Shown: one piece after another, positions 26,955-36,484 of the stretch | Numbering within the stretch: position 1 is the first letter of the stretch | Layout of the letters: every line of letters starts with the position of its first letter | DNA from: Cellulosilyticum sp. I15G10I2 | GTDB lineage: Bacteria > Bacillota > Clostridia > Lachnospirales > Cellulosilyticaceae | NCBI RefSeq assembly: GCF_900095725.1 | Contig: NZ_FMMP01000016.1 | Span: forward strand, 62,001 to 126,000 | Length of the DNA stretch: 64,000 bases | Direction: 5' to 3' | The notes under the pieces: model-generated | Database searches by the model: none | What the model was told of the DNA's origin: nothing | The model's input: only the letters and a program-made list of their open reading frames with translations | Position numbers and translations under genes: made by a program

Positions 26955-27078
26955 AAATAACCCTCCATTCGCTTATTGTATCTATTGTGTCTATGCCTGA
27001 TTTAAATCATGCATAGCTGCTTAAATTCAATCATTAAACCTTCTTTAATAAATACTCCAACTCTTTATGATAGTTATA

Positions 27079-27106
27079 ATTATAAGCACTTTTAATTTTT
27101 TTTCAA
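27079..27106 (-). promoter_or_regulatory. argJBD promoter (sigma-A)
   Basis: TTGAAA (27101-27106) and a perfect TATAAT (27079-27084) on the minus strand, 16 bases apart, about 125 bases before argJ. Confidence 0.7.
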
Positions 27107-27112
27107 GAGTTT

Positions 27113-27151
27113 TTTCGAATTTTTATTAATATTTTTGTATTTTTATGCATT
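27113..27151. promoter_or_regulatory. Two ARG-box-like sites, candidate ArgR operator
   Basis: On the minus strand two 18-base sites stand three bases apart: AATGCATAAAAATACAAA (27134-27151) and ATTAATAAAAATTCGAAA (27113-27130). Both resemble the Bacillus ARG box CATGAATAAAAATKCAAK. They abut the -35 box. Confidence 0.45.
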
Positions 27152-27202
27152 CCATATATGTATATGCATGCATTGTACTTAATGTGAAATAAACTTAAAT
27201 AA

Positions 27203-27270
27203 ATAAAATATAACAAAAAATGGATAGAGGTCAGAAAAATTACCTCCATCCATTTTTTGTTATATTTTAT
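27203..27270 (-). terminator. Long-stem terminator downstream of the sugar ABC operon
   Basis: 28-bp arms (27203-27230 with 27243-27270) with one mismatch and a 12-base loop, between the ABC operon end and the arg promoter region. It may work in both directions and shields arg from read-through. Confidence 0.75.
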
Positions 27271-27301
27271 CTTCTATGTTATCGGTATAGTACCATCTTT
27301 A

Positions 27302-28375
27302 TTACCACATCTCTATTCTTTTTATAATATCCTTCTGAGTCTGGGTATCTGTTACGTTCATACATAAATAAATTCCTTTTGGGTCTACTGCGTCAATAAA
27401 ACTTTCCAATTCATACGTTTCTAAATCTACTACGACCCCTTTACCAGCTGCCTGGCATTTCTTAATGAGCGGTATCCATTGCATGATAGGTTTATTATTT
27501 CCTACTCCCTGTACCCATTGAATTGCATCAATTTCTTCAATGGCTAAAATATCATCTAAATGGTTAGCTACTTCTTTGCCATCAAGATGGAATATGTTAT
27601 GTTTAGCAAGTTTTACTTCTTTTTTAACATAAGGTAAGGAGAATTCTTTAAAAAACTCATTGGAAAGCATGGCAGATAAGTCGCAGCTTGGTATATGCAT
27701 TTTTTCAAAGGATGGAATATTCATCCAGCTTACTGATAATTGATTATGTTCCTTCAGCATCTTATCGAAGTAGTTAAACATAAATTCAAAATCCACATAA
27801 CATTTATCTGCTAATTGTTTGACAAAGTCTTCATCATCATACATATCCATACAAACATCTGTCGTTCCTCTTAGGGCATCAACGCAGTCTAGGCTTGGAT
27901 GAAGATCTGTATAACCTACCATAAATTTATCTTTACATCGTGTCAAAGCATAGCGTGTCATTTCTTCTAACTTCTTAAAATATTCGCTCTCCATATTAAA
28001 CTTTATTTTATGAATATCTTCTTTTTCTTTAACAATTGGATGTACCCAAGATGTAACATCTCCGAACTCTATTTCTCCGCCTAAAATACCTGCATATACA
28101 TTGGGCCCTAAGTTAGGCCAAAATACTGGAAAAGTTTCTCCTAGAAATTTCTTGCTTTCTAAACCTTTAATAAAACTTTCAACACGATATTCAGTATCAT
28201 ACCATCTTTCCTTTAGATTGCTCCATTTATTAAGCGTGTCCACATGGCTATATTCTTCATTATGTGCTGAGAACCTAATAGGGGGTCTATCTAATATTTC
28301 ATTATCATACCATGCATACACTCTTTTCATTGCTTCCATAAAATCCGGTTTTGCTTCTAAGTCTAAATGCCACAT
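27302..28375 (-). CDS. UroD/MtaA-superfamily protein in a sugar transport operon
   Basis: A 357-residue protein that I place in the uroporphyrinogen decarboxylase / methylcobamide methyltransferase-like superfamily from its overall pattern: the FPVFWPNLGPNVYAGILG stretch, MVGYTDLHPSLD, the HLDGKEVANHLDDI block with a possible metal-site His, and the C-terminal IQWVQG. It lacks the full HemE active-site set, so it is not a heme enzyme. The ATG at 28373-28375 has AAGGAGG upstream. It is the last gene behind the ribose-type ABC transporter. Relatives in such operons are of unknown function; processing of a methylated or modified sugar is only a guess. Confidence 0.6.
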   Translation of the reverse strand: MWHLDLEAKPDFMEAMKRVYAWYDNEILDRPPIRFSAHNEEYSHVDTLNKWSNLKERWYDTEYRVESFIKGLESKKFLGETFPVFWPNLGPNVYAGILGGEIEFGDVTSWVHPIVKEKEDIHKIKFNMESEYFKKLEEMTRYALTRCKDKFMVGYTDLHPSLDCVDALRGTTDVCMDMYDDEDFVKQLADKCYVDFEFMFNYFDKMLKEHNQLSVSWMNIPSFEKMHIPSCDLSAMLSNEFFKEFSLPYVKKEVKLAKHNIFHLDGKEVANHLDDILAIEEIDAIQWVQGVGNNKPIMQWIPLIKKCQAAGKGVVVDLETYELESFIDAVDPKGIYLCMNVTDTQTQKDIIKRIEMW

Positions 28376-28400
28376 ATGTATTACCTCCTTAGTTTTATAG

Positions 28401-29345
28401 CTAGACAACTTTAGCTTTATATTTTTGAGAAACTTTATCTATTGCTACTGCCAGAAGCAGTACGCCGCCTTTGACTACCCATTGCCAAAATTCATTAACA
28501 TTCATAAGAATCATACCATTAGTTAAAATACCCATAATGAGTACACCAATTAATACGCCGCCAATCTTACCTTCTCCACCATTAATACTTACGCCGCCTA
28601 ATACACAGGCAGTAATAATATCCATTTCATAGCTTTGTCCAGCTGCTGGCTGCCCGCTGTTTACACGTGAAACAAGTATAATACCTGCTGCTGCTGCAAG
28701 GATTCCTTCTATCGCATAAATCTTATATTTTACCTTCTTAACAGATACTCCGGAAAGTCTGGAAGCTTCTTGGTTCCCGCCTGTTCCATAGACGGTCCTG
28801 CCAAAAACTGTTTTATTAAGTATGATAAATCCAACTATAAATACTATGGCCATAATAATGACGGGTACTGGAAAATAAGATATATAGCCTTGGCCTAAGA
28901 ATAAAAATGATTTAGGAATGCCATATACTGGCTTGCCTCCACTGATTAAGTATGCCACGCCTCTTAGTAATGTCATCATACCTAATGTCGCTATCATAGG
29001 AAACATATCTAGTTCATTAATTAATACACCATTTATTAATCCTATTACAAACCCTATTACAAGTGCTACTAAACATGCGAGTATCGGATGTGTTCCTCCA
29101 CCCATAAGTGTAGCCGCAGTTACAGCTGAGACACCTATTACTGACCCTACTGAAAGATCTATTCCCCCTGTTAAAATAACAAATGTCATGCCTACTGAAC
29201 ACATCCCTATGATAGCCACTTGTCTGAGTACATTCATAATATTAACAGATGTTAAAAATGAATCTGTCACTATTGAAAAAAACACAATGAGTGCAATGAG
29301 CGCTGCGAGTATACCATATTTTGACCAATCAACTTTATTTTTCAT
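28401..29345 (-). CDS. Sugar ABC transporter permease (RbsC type)
   Basis: A 314-residue membrane protein with eight to ten hydrophobic helices, of the ribose/xylose-type permease family (BPD_transp_2). The signature GGIDLSVGSVIG is at about residues 60-71, and the cytoplasmic loop that meets the ATPase includes GGNQEASRLSGV. It overlaps the ATPase gene by four bases (ATGA) with GGAGGAAG upstream. It forms one transporter with the neighbouring ATPase and binding protein; the sugar is not defined. Confidence 0.92.
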   Translation of the reverse strand: MKNKVDWSKYGILAALIALIVFFSIVTDSFLTSVNIMNVLRQVAIIGMCSVGMTFVILTGGIDLSVGSVIGVSAVTAATLMGGGTHPILACLVALVIGFVIGLINGVLINELDMFPMIATLGMMTLLRGVAYLISGGKPVYGIPKSFLFLGQGYISYFPVPVIIMAIVFIVGFIILNKTVFGRTVYGTGGNQEASRLSGVSVKKVKYKIYAIEGILAAAAGIILVSRVNSGQPAAGQSYEMDIITACVLGGVSINGGEGKIGGVLIGVLIMGILTNGMILMNVNEFWQWVVKGGVLLLAVAIDKVSQKYKAKVV

Positions 29346-30841
29346 TCTACTTCCTCCTGTCCACCGGATGCCATGCTTAATATTTTTTCCTGCGTTGCAT
29401 CCTCTCTATATAGCTCACCTGTTATACGACCTTCATGCATAACTATTATTCTATCTGACATACCAAGGAGCTCTGGCATTTCAGAAGAAATCATGATGAT
29501 AACTTTGCCTTGCTTTGCAAGCTCTATCATTAGCTGATAAATTTCTTGTTTTGCTCCTACATCTATTCCTCTTGTTGGTTCATCAAATATAAGTACTTTA
29601 CAATCTGTAATAAGCCATTTAGCAAGCACTACTTTTTGCTGATTGCCTCCACTTAAATTCTTTACTTTTTGGGATAGAAAAGGCGTTTTAATCTTTAGAG
29701 CTTCTTTATACTCAGTAACTATCTTTATTTCTTTCTTAGAATCAATAAGTCCAAATCTATTCGCAAAGTTACTTAAATGGGCATAAGTTGTATTTTCTTG
29801 AATGCTCATATGCAATAATGCGCCATGTTGTTTTCTATCTTCTGGTATTAAGCCAATACCAGCTGCTATAGCATCTTTTGGCGAATTAATATTGAGCTTG
29901 TTGGCATTTAACAAAATCTCTCCGCTCTTTATCTTGTCTGCACCAAATACAGCTCTTGCTGTTTCTGTTCTTCCTGCTCCAACTAGTCCTGCAAAACCTA
30001 ATATTTCACCTTCGTAAGCTTCAAAATGAATATCTTTTATAATATCTGTATTAAGTCCTTTAACTTCTAATATTTTGTCTTTCTTAGCAAGTTGTTTAGG
30101 TGGAAATTGCTCTCCAAGATCTCTGTTTACCATAAGTGTTATGAGTTCTTCTTTATTCGTTTCTGATACGGATAGTGTTTGAATATATTTTCCATCTCTA
30201 AATACAGTTACTTTATCACAAATTTCAAAGATTTCTTCTAATCTGTGAGAGATGTAAATAATAGCACAGCCTCTCTCTTTCAATTTTGCAACCATTTTAA
30301 ATAAATATATGAGTTCACTATTTGTTAGCGGGGCTGACGGCTCATCCATAATAATAACTTTTGCGCGCCTTGATATAGACTTAGCGATTTCTATGATCTG
30401 TTGATACCCTATTGTTAAGTCTTTGACCAATGTTTTAGGATCAATTTTTACACCTAGATCATCTAATATTTCTTTTGTTTCTTTATACATGCTCTCATAA
30501 TCTACGAACATGCCCCTTTTTTTATATCTGCCATAAAAAATATTTTCTGCCACATTTAGATAAGGAATAAGATTAAATTCCTGATAGATAGCACATATTC
30601 CCATTTCTAAAGATCTTGCAGGATTATTATGGGCTATAAATTCTCCTTTATAAATAATCTCTCCTTCTGTAGGCTCTATCGCGCCTGTTATACATTTGAT
30701 AAAAGTTGATTTCCCTGCACCATTCTCACCTACAATAGCATGAACTTCTCCTTTTTTAAATGTCATCGAAACACCATCTAAAGCAACTACCCCAGGATAC
30801 AACTTTCGAATATTTTTTAATTCAAGCACCGTACTATTCAC
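29342..30841 (-). CDS. Sugar ABC transporter ATP-binding protein (RbsA/MglA type)
   Basis: A 499-residue protein of two tandem ABC domains. Domain 1 has Walker A GENGAGKST (about 38-46), a degenerate signature (DLTIGYQQIIEIAKS) and Walker B VIIMDEPSAPL. Domain 2 has a divergent Walker A (LVGAGRTE), a full signature LSGGNQQKV and Walker B LIFDEPTRGID. This asymmetry is normal for the family. It follows the binding protein after a hairpin and precedes the permease. Together they import a pentose or hexose. Confidence 0.93.
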   Translation of the reverse strand: MNSTVLELKNIRKLYPGVVALDGVSMTFKKGEVHAIVGENGAGKSTFIKCITGAIEPTEGEIIYKGEFIAHNNPARSLEMGICAIYQEFNLIPYLNVAENIFYGRYKKRGMFVDYESMYKETKEILDDLGVKIDPKTLVKDLTIGYQQIIEIAKSISRRAKVIIMDEPSAPLTNSELIYLFKMVAKLKERGCAIIYISHRLEEIFEICDKVTVFRDGKYIQTLSVSETNKEELITLMVNRDLGEQFPPKQLAKKDKILEVKGLNTDIIKDIHFEAYEGEILGFAGLVGAGRTETARAVFGADKIKSGEILLNANKLNINSPKDAIAAGIGLIPEDRKQHGALLHMSIQENTTYAHLSNFANRFGLIDSKKEIKIVTEYKEALKIKTPFLSQKVKNLSGGNQQKVVLAKWLITDCKVLIFDEPTRGIDVGAKQEIYQLMIELAKQGKVIIMISSEMPELLGMSDRIIVMHEGRITGELYREDATQEKILSMASGGQEEVE

Positions 30842-30864
30842 TTTGGTCCCTCCTTTTTGCTTTA

Positions 30865-30899
30865 AAATCCAAGAGCGGCATTTTGCCGCTCTTAGATTT
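30865..30899 (-). other. Intercistronic hairpin between binding protein and ATPase genes
   Basis: A 16-bp stem with one mismatch (30865-30880 with 30884-30899) and a three-base loop, GC-rich in the middle. No T-run follows, so it more likely protects the upstream mRNA or partly blocks transcription, giving more binding protein than ATPase. Confidence 0.65.
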
Positions 30900-30906
30900 C
30901 AAACTA

Positions 30907-31917
30907 TTAATACTGATCAATATTTGCCTTTGTAACAGGGACCATCTGAATCTTAACAGTTTCTACTATTGGCCCGCTTTCTAGTACTTTAAGTGTTGTC
31001 TCCACTGCAAGTTTCCCTGTTCCGTATGGATCAATATCAACTGTTCCAACATACATGCTGCCTTCTTTAATCTTTTTGATAGCTTCCTCTGTTGCATCCA
31101 GTCCTACAATACATGCATTATCTTTAGTTTTTCCTGCTGCTGCAAATGTTTCAAATGCGCCTAAGGCACCTCCATCATTAATACCTGCAATGACATTTAA
31201 GTCAGGATGTGCTTGTAAGAAAGCCTCTGCTGCTGTCATTCCTTTTTCAGGTACAGCTGCAGATTGCTCTGCAACGATCTCTACATCTGGACATACGCTT
31301 AAAATACCTTCTTTTAAGCCATTTCCTCTGTCAACAAGTGATATTATTTCTGGGTAGATAAGAATAGCTGCTTTTGCTTTACCGCCTAATGTTTCTTTAA
31401 TCCATTCCCCTGCTATTTTCCCCCCTGCAAATCCATAGTCATATTCATTTAAAGCAATAAGAGCAGAACTTCCTTCAACGTTTTGATTAACTGAAATAAC
31501 TGGAATATTCGCCTCTTGTGCTTTTTTCACAATAGGCTCAAGAGCAATTTGATCAACTGGGCTAACCATGATTGCATCTACACCTTGAGCAATGAAATTT
31601 TCTATGGCATTAATATGTGCATTAGGATCTGCTTTCGCATCATGTATTGTTACTTCTATGCCATTTTCTTCACAATAATCTTGTACCCCTTGTACAACAG
31701 CTACAAAATAAGGGTTAGCTAAATTTTGTACTGTAAATCCTATTTTAAGCGTCTTCTTTTCTTCTTTTTTTGTTTCTTCCGATACGATTTTAGTTTCTGT
31801 TTTAGTTTCTGCCTGAGTATCTGTTTGCTTGCTTGGTGGTGTCATGCTGCAGCCTGACACCACAAACATTGAAGCTGCCAGTATTGTTCCTATTACTTTA
31901 AACATCGATCTTTTCAT
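30907..31917 (-). CDS. Sugar-binding lipoprotein (RbsB type)
   Basis: A 336-residue lipoprotein with a lipobox VVSGC at residues 19-23, a Thr/Lys/Glu-rich linker (about 24-56) and a periplasmic-binding-protein type 1 domain. Conserved blocks are IGFTVQNLANPYFVAV, the DAIMVSPVDQ region, VISVNQNV, INDGGALGAFE and VGLDATEEA. GGGGG precedes the ATG. It is the first gene of the ABC operon and lies downstream of a YesM/YesN pair that probably controls it. The sugar is not defined by the sequence. Confidence 0.92.
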   Translation of the reverse strand: MKRSMFKVIGTILAASMFVVSGCSMTPPSKQTDTQAETKTETKIVSEETKKEEKKTLKIGFTVQNLANPYFVAVVQGVQDYCEENGIEVTIHDAKADPNAHINAIENFIAQGVDAIMVSPVDQIALEPIVKKAQEANIPVISVNQNVEGSSALIALNEYDYGFAGGKIAGEWIKETLGGKAKAAILIYPEIISLVDRGNGLKEGILSVCPDVEIVAEQSAAVPEKGMTAAEAFLQAHPDLNVIAGINDGGALGAFETFAAAGKTKDNACIVGLDATEEAIKKIKEGSMYVGTVDIDPYGTGKLAVETTLKVLESGPIVETVKIQMVPVTKANIDQY

Positions 31918-32035
31918 AAATTACCCCCTGTTTTTGTACTTTTTTATACATTTTAGTATATTTATATAGTAATTCTAAATTCACTTGGATTAAACTACAC
32001 ATTTTTTACTAACACTCTATTTTTTTTACATAAAA

Positions 32036-32070
32036 AATAACCAATAGGAATACTCTCTATTGATTATAAT
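32036..32070 (-). terminator. Intrinsic terminator of the YesN-type regulator
   Basis: ATAACCAATAG pairs with CTATTGATTAT (one G-U), overlapping the stop codon, followed on the minus strand by a run of T. Confidence 0.6.
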
Positions 32071-33677
32071 TTATTATTTTTGTATTCAACAGGAGTCATT
32101 CCTGTTACTTCTTTAAATACTTTAAAGAAATAATTATAGCTAGAAAACCCTACCTCTTTATAGATATCTACTACTTTTATATTGCTTCCTCGAATGAGTT
32201 CCTGAGCTTTTATAATACGATAGTGGTTAAGGTACTCTGTCAGTCCTTTTTGTATGTCTTTTTTAAATACTCTGCTAAGATAGGCACTATTAATATTCAG
32301 ATACCCAGCCACTTCATTTAAAGAAATACTTTCTCCGAAATGATTATCTATATAGGCTAAAGCTTTTTTTGTTATTTCACAATAATCATTATCTAGTACC
32401 TTATACATATAGTGTGTCACCTTTTTAAATATATCACTCAACCATTTGTGCAGGTCCCCATATGTCTGATATTGATATACTTTTATATGAGGTTGTATAT
32501 CTTCTTCAAAAATTTTATCTTTTGTTATATCTGCCTCTCTGCAAATCTTATTAATAAGATTAATTAATTCTATGGCTAACATCTGAACAGATTGTGCCGA
32601 ATATTTATTGGTCATTATTTCACTAAATAAGTGATCAAATTCTTCTTCTAAAGCTAAGGCATCTCCTTTGTAGACATATTTTAAAATCTTACTTTCGAGT
32701 TCCATACTTAATCCTGGATGAATGACCATGGGAATACTAGTACTGACGCTCGTTATAACTTTATCTTTTCCGCCATAAAATGTGTTCTGAAGTCTCTTAA
32801 CTGCGTCTAAATACTGCGCATGCATATTCATATAGTTGTTAGATATTTTTCCAATGCCAAAACAACAGGTTATATTCATGAACCTTTTAAGGCAAGCTCT
32901 TAAACGTGATACATATTCATTCAGTATGTTATAAAGTTCAAGTTCACTATGAATATTTCCGAGTGATATTGCCGCTGCAAAATCACCTTCTTGAACATGG
33001 CATATTATGCCACAGCCAAATGTATCTATTGTTTGCTGGCATATTGCTAAAAAGTTTTTTTGGAAATTTGATATAGCTTTTAAAGAATCAAATTTTTCTT
33101 GTATTATAAAATAGTCATCTATTTTAAGTGCTATTACTGCATAACTTGAAAAGCTGAGATTGTTTTGTGCATCCTCCATAAACTCTTTGATCACTGTCTC
33201 GTCTTGTATGTCTCCCACAATTAATTCTCGTATAAAATCATATTTAAGACGTGGAGTTAAAAGCTCCATGTTCTTTTTAATTTGCTCGAGTTCTGAGGGT
33301 CTTTTAAATTCTTCTTGTATTTTCTTAAAAATATTATGTAGGCTTTCTACGGTAAGGCTATGTTTTAATAAATAATCAATTGCTCCAAGCTGTATACTTT
33401 CCTTTACGTATAAAAAATCATCAAATCCACTAAGGACTATAAATTTTATGTGATTAAATACTTGTTTAATATATCTTATAAGTTGAACACCATCAACATT
33501 TGGCATACTCATATCAGTGATAACTATATCTATTTTTTTCTGATTTAAAAAATCTATAGCCTCCTGTCCATCTCCTGCCACAAAAACCTGATTGATTGGC
33601 AACTCCGTTTGTTCTATAATGCTGATTAGGCTCGTCCTAAAAAACATATCATCATCCACTACTAAAAGCGTATACAT
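32064..33677 (-). CDS. Response regulator, YesN/AraC type
   Basis: A 537-residue regulator. The receiver domain (1-125) has the acidic pair in VVDDDMF, the phospho-acceptor Asp in IVITDMSMPNVDG and the Lys in YLLKHS. A middle domain of about 280 residues has no clear motif, and the last 100 residues hold two AraC helix-turn-helix units (SISLNEVAGYLNINSAYLSRVFKK and the VVDIYKEVGFSSYNYFFKVFKE block). It follows the kinase gene by 12 bases. By analogy it activates the sugar transport operon that starts at 31917. Confidence 0.92.
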   Translation of the reverse strand: MYTLLVVDDDMFFRTSLISIIEQTELPINQVFVAGDGQEAIDFLNQKKIDIVITDMSMPNVDGVQLIRYIKQVFNHIKFIVLSGFDDFLYVKESIQLGAIDYLLKHSLTVESLHNIFKKIQEEFKRPSELEQIKKNMELLTPRLKYDFIRELIVGDIQDETVIKEFMEDAQNNLSFSSYAVIALKIDDYFIIQEKFDSLKAISNFQKNFLAICQQTIDTFGCGIICHVQEGDFAAAISLGNIHSELELYNILNEYVSRLRACLKRFMNITCCFGIGKISNNYMNMHAQYLDAVKRLQNTFYGGKDKVITSVSTSIPMVIHPGLSMELESKILKYVYKGDALALEEEFDHLFSEIMTNKYSAQSVQMLAIELINLINKICREADITKDKIFEEDIQPHIKVYQYQTYGDLHKWLSDIFKKVTHYMYKVLDNDYCEITKKALAYIDNHFGESISLNEVAGYLNINSAYLSRVFKKDIQKGLTEYLNHYRIIKAQELIRGSNIKVVDIYKEVGFSSYNYFFKVFKEVTGMTPVEYKNNKL

Positions 33678-33689
33678 ACTGTTTCCCCC

Positions 33690-35495
33690 TTACATTTTAG
33701 GAATATTGATTTCTACACTTGTATACATATGGGGTGTACTAGAAATATAAACACCATATTGTTCTCCATAAATAAGCTTTATTCTACTGTCAATATTAGC
33801 TATTCCTATACTTGTAAATGCAGATTTAGACTTATTTTTTATACTATCTTTTAAAACTTCTGAAATTTTCTCTTCTGATATGCCCACACCATTATCTATT
33901 ACGGTTATCCTTATCTCTTCTTTCTCATCTCTTATCTTAACTTTAATAAGTCCAACCCCATCTTTAGGTGCAAGCCCATGAATGATTGCATTCTCTATAA
34001 TTGGCTGCAATAAGAGTCTTGGCAACTTATAGCCTAATGCTTTTTCATCTAGGTCATAAATAATTTCAAACTTATCAAAATATCTATATCTCTGTATCGT
34101 CATATAGTCTTTTACAAGCTGTATTTCTTGGTCTATTGTAATCATATCGTCACCTTTACTCATAGCTTGGTACACCAGATTAATAAGGGCTGATATTAGT
34201 TCTTCTATATTGGGAGTATTTTGTATAGCTGTAAGACATTTAATGCTGTTTAAGGTATTAACTAAAAAGTGAGGGTTGATCTGCGCTTGCAGTGCTTTGA
34301 GTTCCATTTTTCTTTTTTGTTTTTCTGTATGTTGAATGGCTAGTAATTGTTGCTTAAGCTGCATCACCATCTCATTAAAGTTATTAACCACCATGCCTAT
34401 TTCATCTCTATATGGATCAATATGCGTAGCAAGTAGCGTACCACTCTTCACACGGTTCATGGCTGCTGTTAACTGTTGCAAAGGACTCGAAATACTCTTC
34501 GCGATCAAATAAGCCACTATTATAGCTATTACTAATGTAATGATATATACAATACCCGTAGAAATCCAGAAGGCATATGCCTCTTGATACAGATATACTG
34601 TAGGTATTAAACTTACTATATACATATCTAAATTCTTAATGGCTGCAAAGCTGCACAGATATTTTTTATCACCTATTGTTGTTATAAAACTACTATCATC
34701 TTCACTACCTGTATCCATTATCTCCTGAAATAAATTAACGCCTTTAACACGCTCGCCTCTTTTTCCAAACTGTGACCCTCCTGATATAATAGTATTTTCT
34801 TGATCAATGATAAATGTTGTCTCATGCTCTTTGAGATACAAATATCTATACATTTGACTAAAATAGGTTTCATCTAATCTTACTAACATATACCCAATAG
34901 GCATGTTGGTTTTAGTATCTTTTATTTCAATTGAAATAATAAGCTGTCCCTTATCCTTTGTTATGTTAAACAATGTTCTTTGCTTATTTTTCTTTGTCCC
35001 TTCTATAATTTTCTTTAGCTCATCTTTTGTTATTTCATATTTTTTATTCATTCCACCATAGGCTACGATATAATCATAATCTCGGGTATATAGAGTAATC
35101 TGAGAGGTCTGGTTAAGATAGGACATTTGTCCTGCTACAAATTGATGAATGTCTTGTTTGACTTCATAGAGTGTTGCTGTATCTAACGAATGATAGTTTT
35201 TCAGGATATATTGAATCAGTTTAACGCGGCTAAGCTGTATAATTTCATTTTCTAAAGTAAAATTTTTATTACCTAGATTATCTGCTACTTGCTGTAAATT
35301 CTGTACCATCATATTACCTGTTTTTTCTACCATTGCATTGCTAACTTTAGAAAAGTAAAAAACAAATGAAATAATTAGAGGAGATATAATTAATAGTACG
35401 AAAGAGACTATTAATCTTGGAAACACCCTTATATCCCTTATGCCTCTTATCTGCTGCTGTCTATTCTTGAAGAACGTTTGTAAATTTATATTCAA
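33690..35495 (-). CDS. Sensor histidine kinase, YesM type
   Basis: A 601-residue membrane kinase: a first helix (about residues 26-48), a large extracytoplasmic sensor (about 50-295), a second helix (about 297-320), HAMP, the phospho-acceptor His in QAQINPHFLVNTLNSIK, and an ATPase domain with PIIENAIIHGL and a DNGVGI motif. The open frame begins with GTG, but that codon abuts the ribosome binding site AGAGGG; the TTG three codons later (35493-35495) has ideal spacing and is taken as start. Partner of the next gene; the signal is probably a sugar or its binding protein. Confidence 0.88.
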   Translation of the reverse strand: MNINLQTFFKNRQQQIRGIRDIRVFPRLIVSFVLLIISPLIISFVFYFSKVSNAMVEKTGNMMVQNLQQVADNLGNKNFTLENEIIQLSRVKLIQYILKNYHSLDTATLYEVKQDIHQFVAGQMSYLNQTSQITLYTRDYDYIVAYGGMNKKYEITKDELKKIIEGTKKNKQRTLFNITKDKGQLIISIEIKDTKTNMPIGYMLVRLDETYFSQMYRYLYLKEHETTFIIDQENTIISGGSQFGKRGERVKGVNLFQEIMDTGSEDDSSFITTIGDKKYLCSFAAIKNLDMYIVSLIPTVYLYQEAYAFWISTGIVYIITLVIAIIVAYLIAKSISSPLQQLTAAMNRVKSGTLLATHIDPYRDEIGMVVNNFNEMVMQLKQQLLAIQHTEKQKRKMELKALQAQINPHFLVNTLNSIKCLTAIQNTPNIEELISALINLVYQAMSKGDDMITIDQEIQLVKDYMTIQRYRYFDKFEIIYDLDEKALGYKLPRLLLQPIIENAIIHGLAPKDGVGLIKVKIRDEKEEIRITVIDNGVGISEEKISEVLKDSIKNKSKSAFTSIGIANIDSRIKLIYGEQYGVYISSTPHMYTSVEINIPKM

Positions 35496-35573
35496 AATTA
35501 ACACCCTCTATCAGTTCTTTTGGCTTAATTATTCAAATATGTTTTTCTATTTGTTTTCATCTATTCATTTTTA

Positions 35574-36455
35574 TTATTTGAATTCTAATTTAAAAACCGT
35601 AATCTCAGGAATATTAAGAAATCGATACTTTAACTGACTTGTACCTAGTCCAGAATTGACATAGAGCCTCATGCGTGTGTTTCCTTCTATCTCATACATC
35701 CCCTTAATATATTTCTTAGCATAAGGTGGTGTAAGAGGCGATCCTATAAACGGAATTGTTACCTGTCCTCCATGACTGTGTCCTGACAGCTGTAAATCTA
35801 TGGGATAAGCTTTCACCTCATCAGCTATATCTGGCGCATGAGATATAAACACATTATAGTGCGCTTTATTTATATTTTGGGTAGCTTTTTTGATATCAGG
35901 ACTACCTAGAAGTAAGTCATCAATACCCATTATATTTATCTTTTGATTATTGCCTAAATCTATTATATAACTACTATTATCTAGCAGTATAAAACCCGAA
36001 CGCTCCATAATCTGCTTGTATCTGCGGGTTCCATTTCCGCCATGATCATGATTGCCATACACTGCAACTTTAGCTAGTTTGGCTTTTAAGGCAGTGAGCT
36101 CTCTAATAATGGCTTCCGCATCTTCATATTCTTTATTATTATCTATCAAATCTCCAGTGAATACGATAATATCTGGTGTATTTTCATTTATCTTTACAAC
36201 TGTTTTTTTAAGATTATTAAGTGTATAGTCTTCGCCTAAGTGCGTATCACTAAACTGGGCGATCTTTAGTGCTTTACGGTCTGAACTTAGTGTCTCAGAT
36301 ATAATAACTTCTTCATGAATAATGAGTAATTCTGGTTCTATATATCTTGCATAGACAAAAATACATAAACCTATTAATCCTAAAAATATAATTGTCTGAA
36401 CGACCATTTTAATCATGTAAAATACTAATTTAAATAAACCTATAATTAATTTCAT
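35574..36455 (-). CDS. Membrane-anchored metallophosphoesterase (YkuE/YaeI type)
   Basis: A 293-residue calcineurin-type phosphoesterase with one N-terminal membrane helix (about 10-32). The metal-site motifs are complete: FSDTHLG (D, H), FTGDLIDN, YGNHDHGG and LSGHSHGGQ, in the usual order. AGGGAG precedes the ATG. It is about 30 bases downstream of the ogt gene, so the two may be co-transcribed. Relatives act on UDP-sugar or lipid phosphates; the substrate here is not known. Confidence 0.88.
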   Translation of the reverse strand: MKLIIGLFKLVFYMIKMVVQTIIFLGLIGLCIFVYARYIEPELLIIHEEVIISETLSSDRKALKIAQFSDTHLGEDYTLNNLKKTVVKINENTPDIIVFTGDLIDNNKEYEDAEAIIRELTALKAKLAKVAVYGNHDHGGNGTRRYKQIMERSGFILLDNSSYIIDLGNNQKINIMGIDDLLLGSPDIKKATQNINKAHYNVFISHAPDIADEVKAYPIDLQLSGHSHGGQVTIPFIGSPLTPPYAKKYIKGMYEIEGNTRMRLYVNSGLGTSQLKYRFLNIPEITVFKLEFK

Positions 36456-36484
36456 ATAAACTCCCTAGTCTACTTCTGACCTAC

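Noticed and set aside
28918-29442. A 174-codon plus-strand open frame
   Set aside because: It lies antisense to the RbsC-type permease, has low-complexity composition and no ribosome binding site; the permease on the other strand has clear family motifs.
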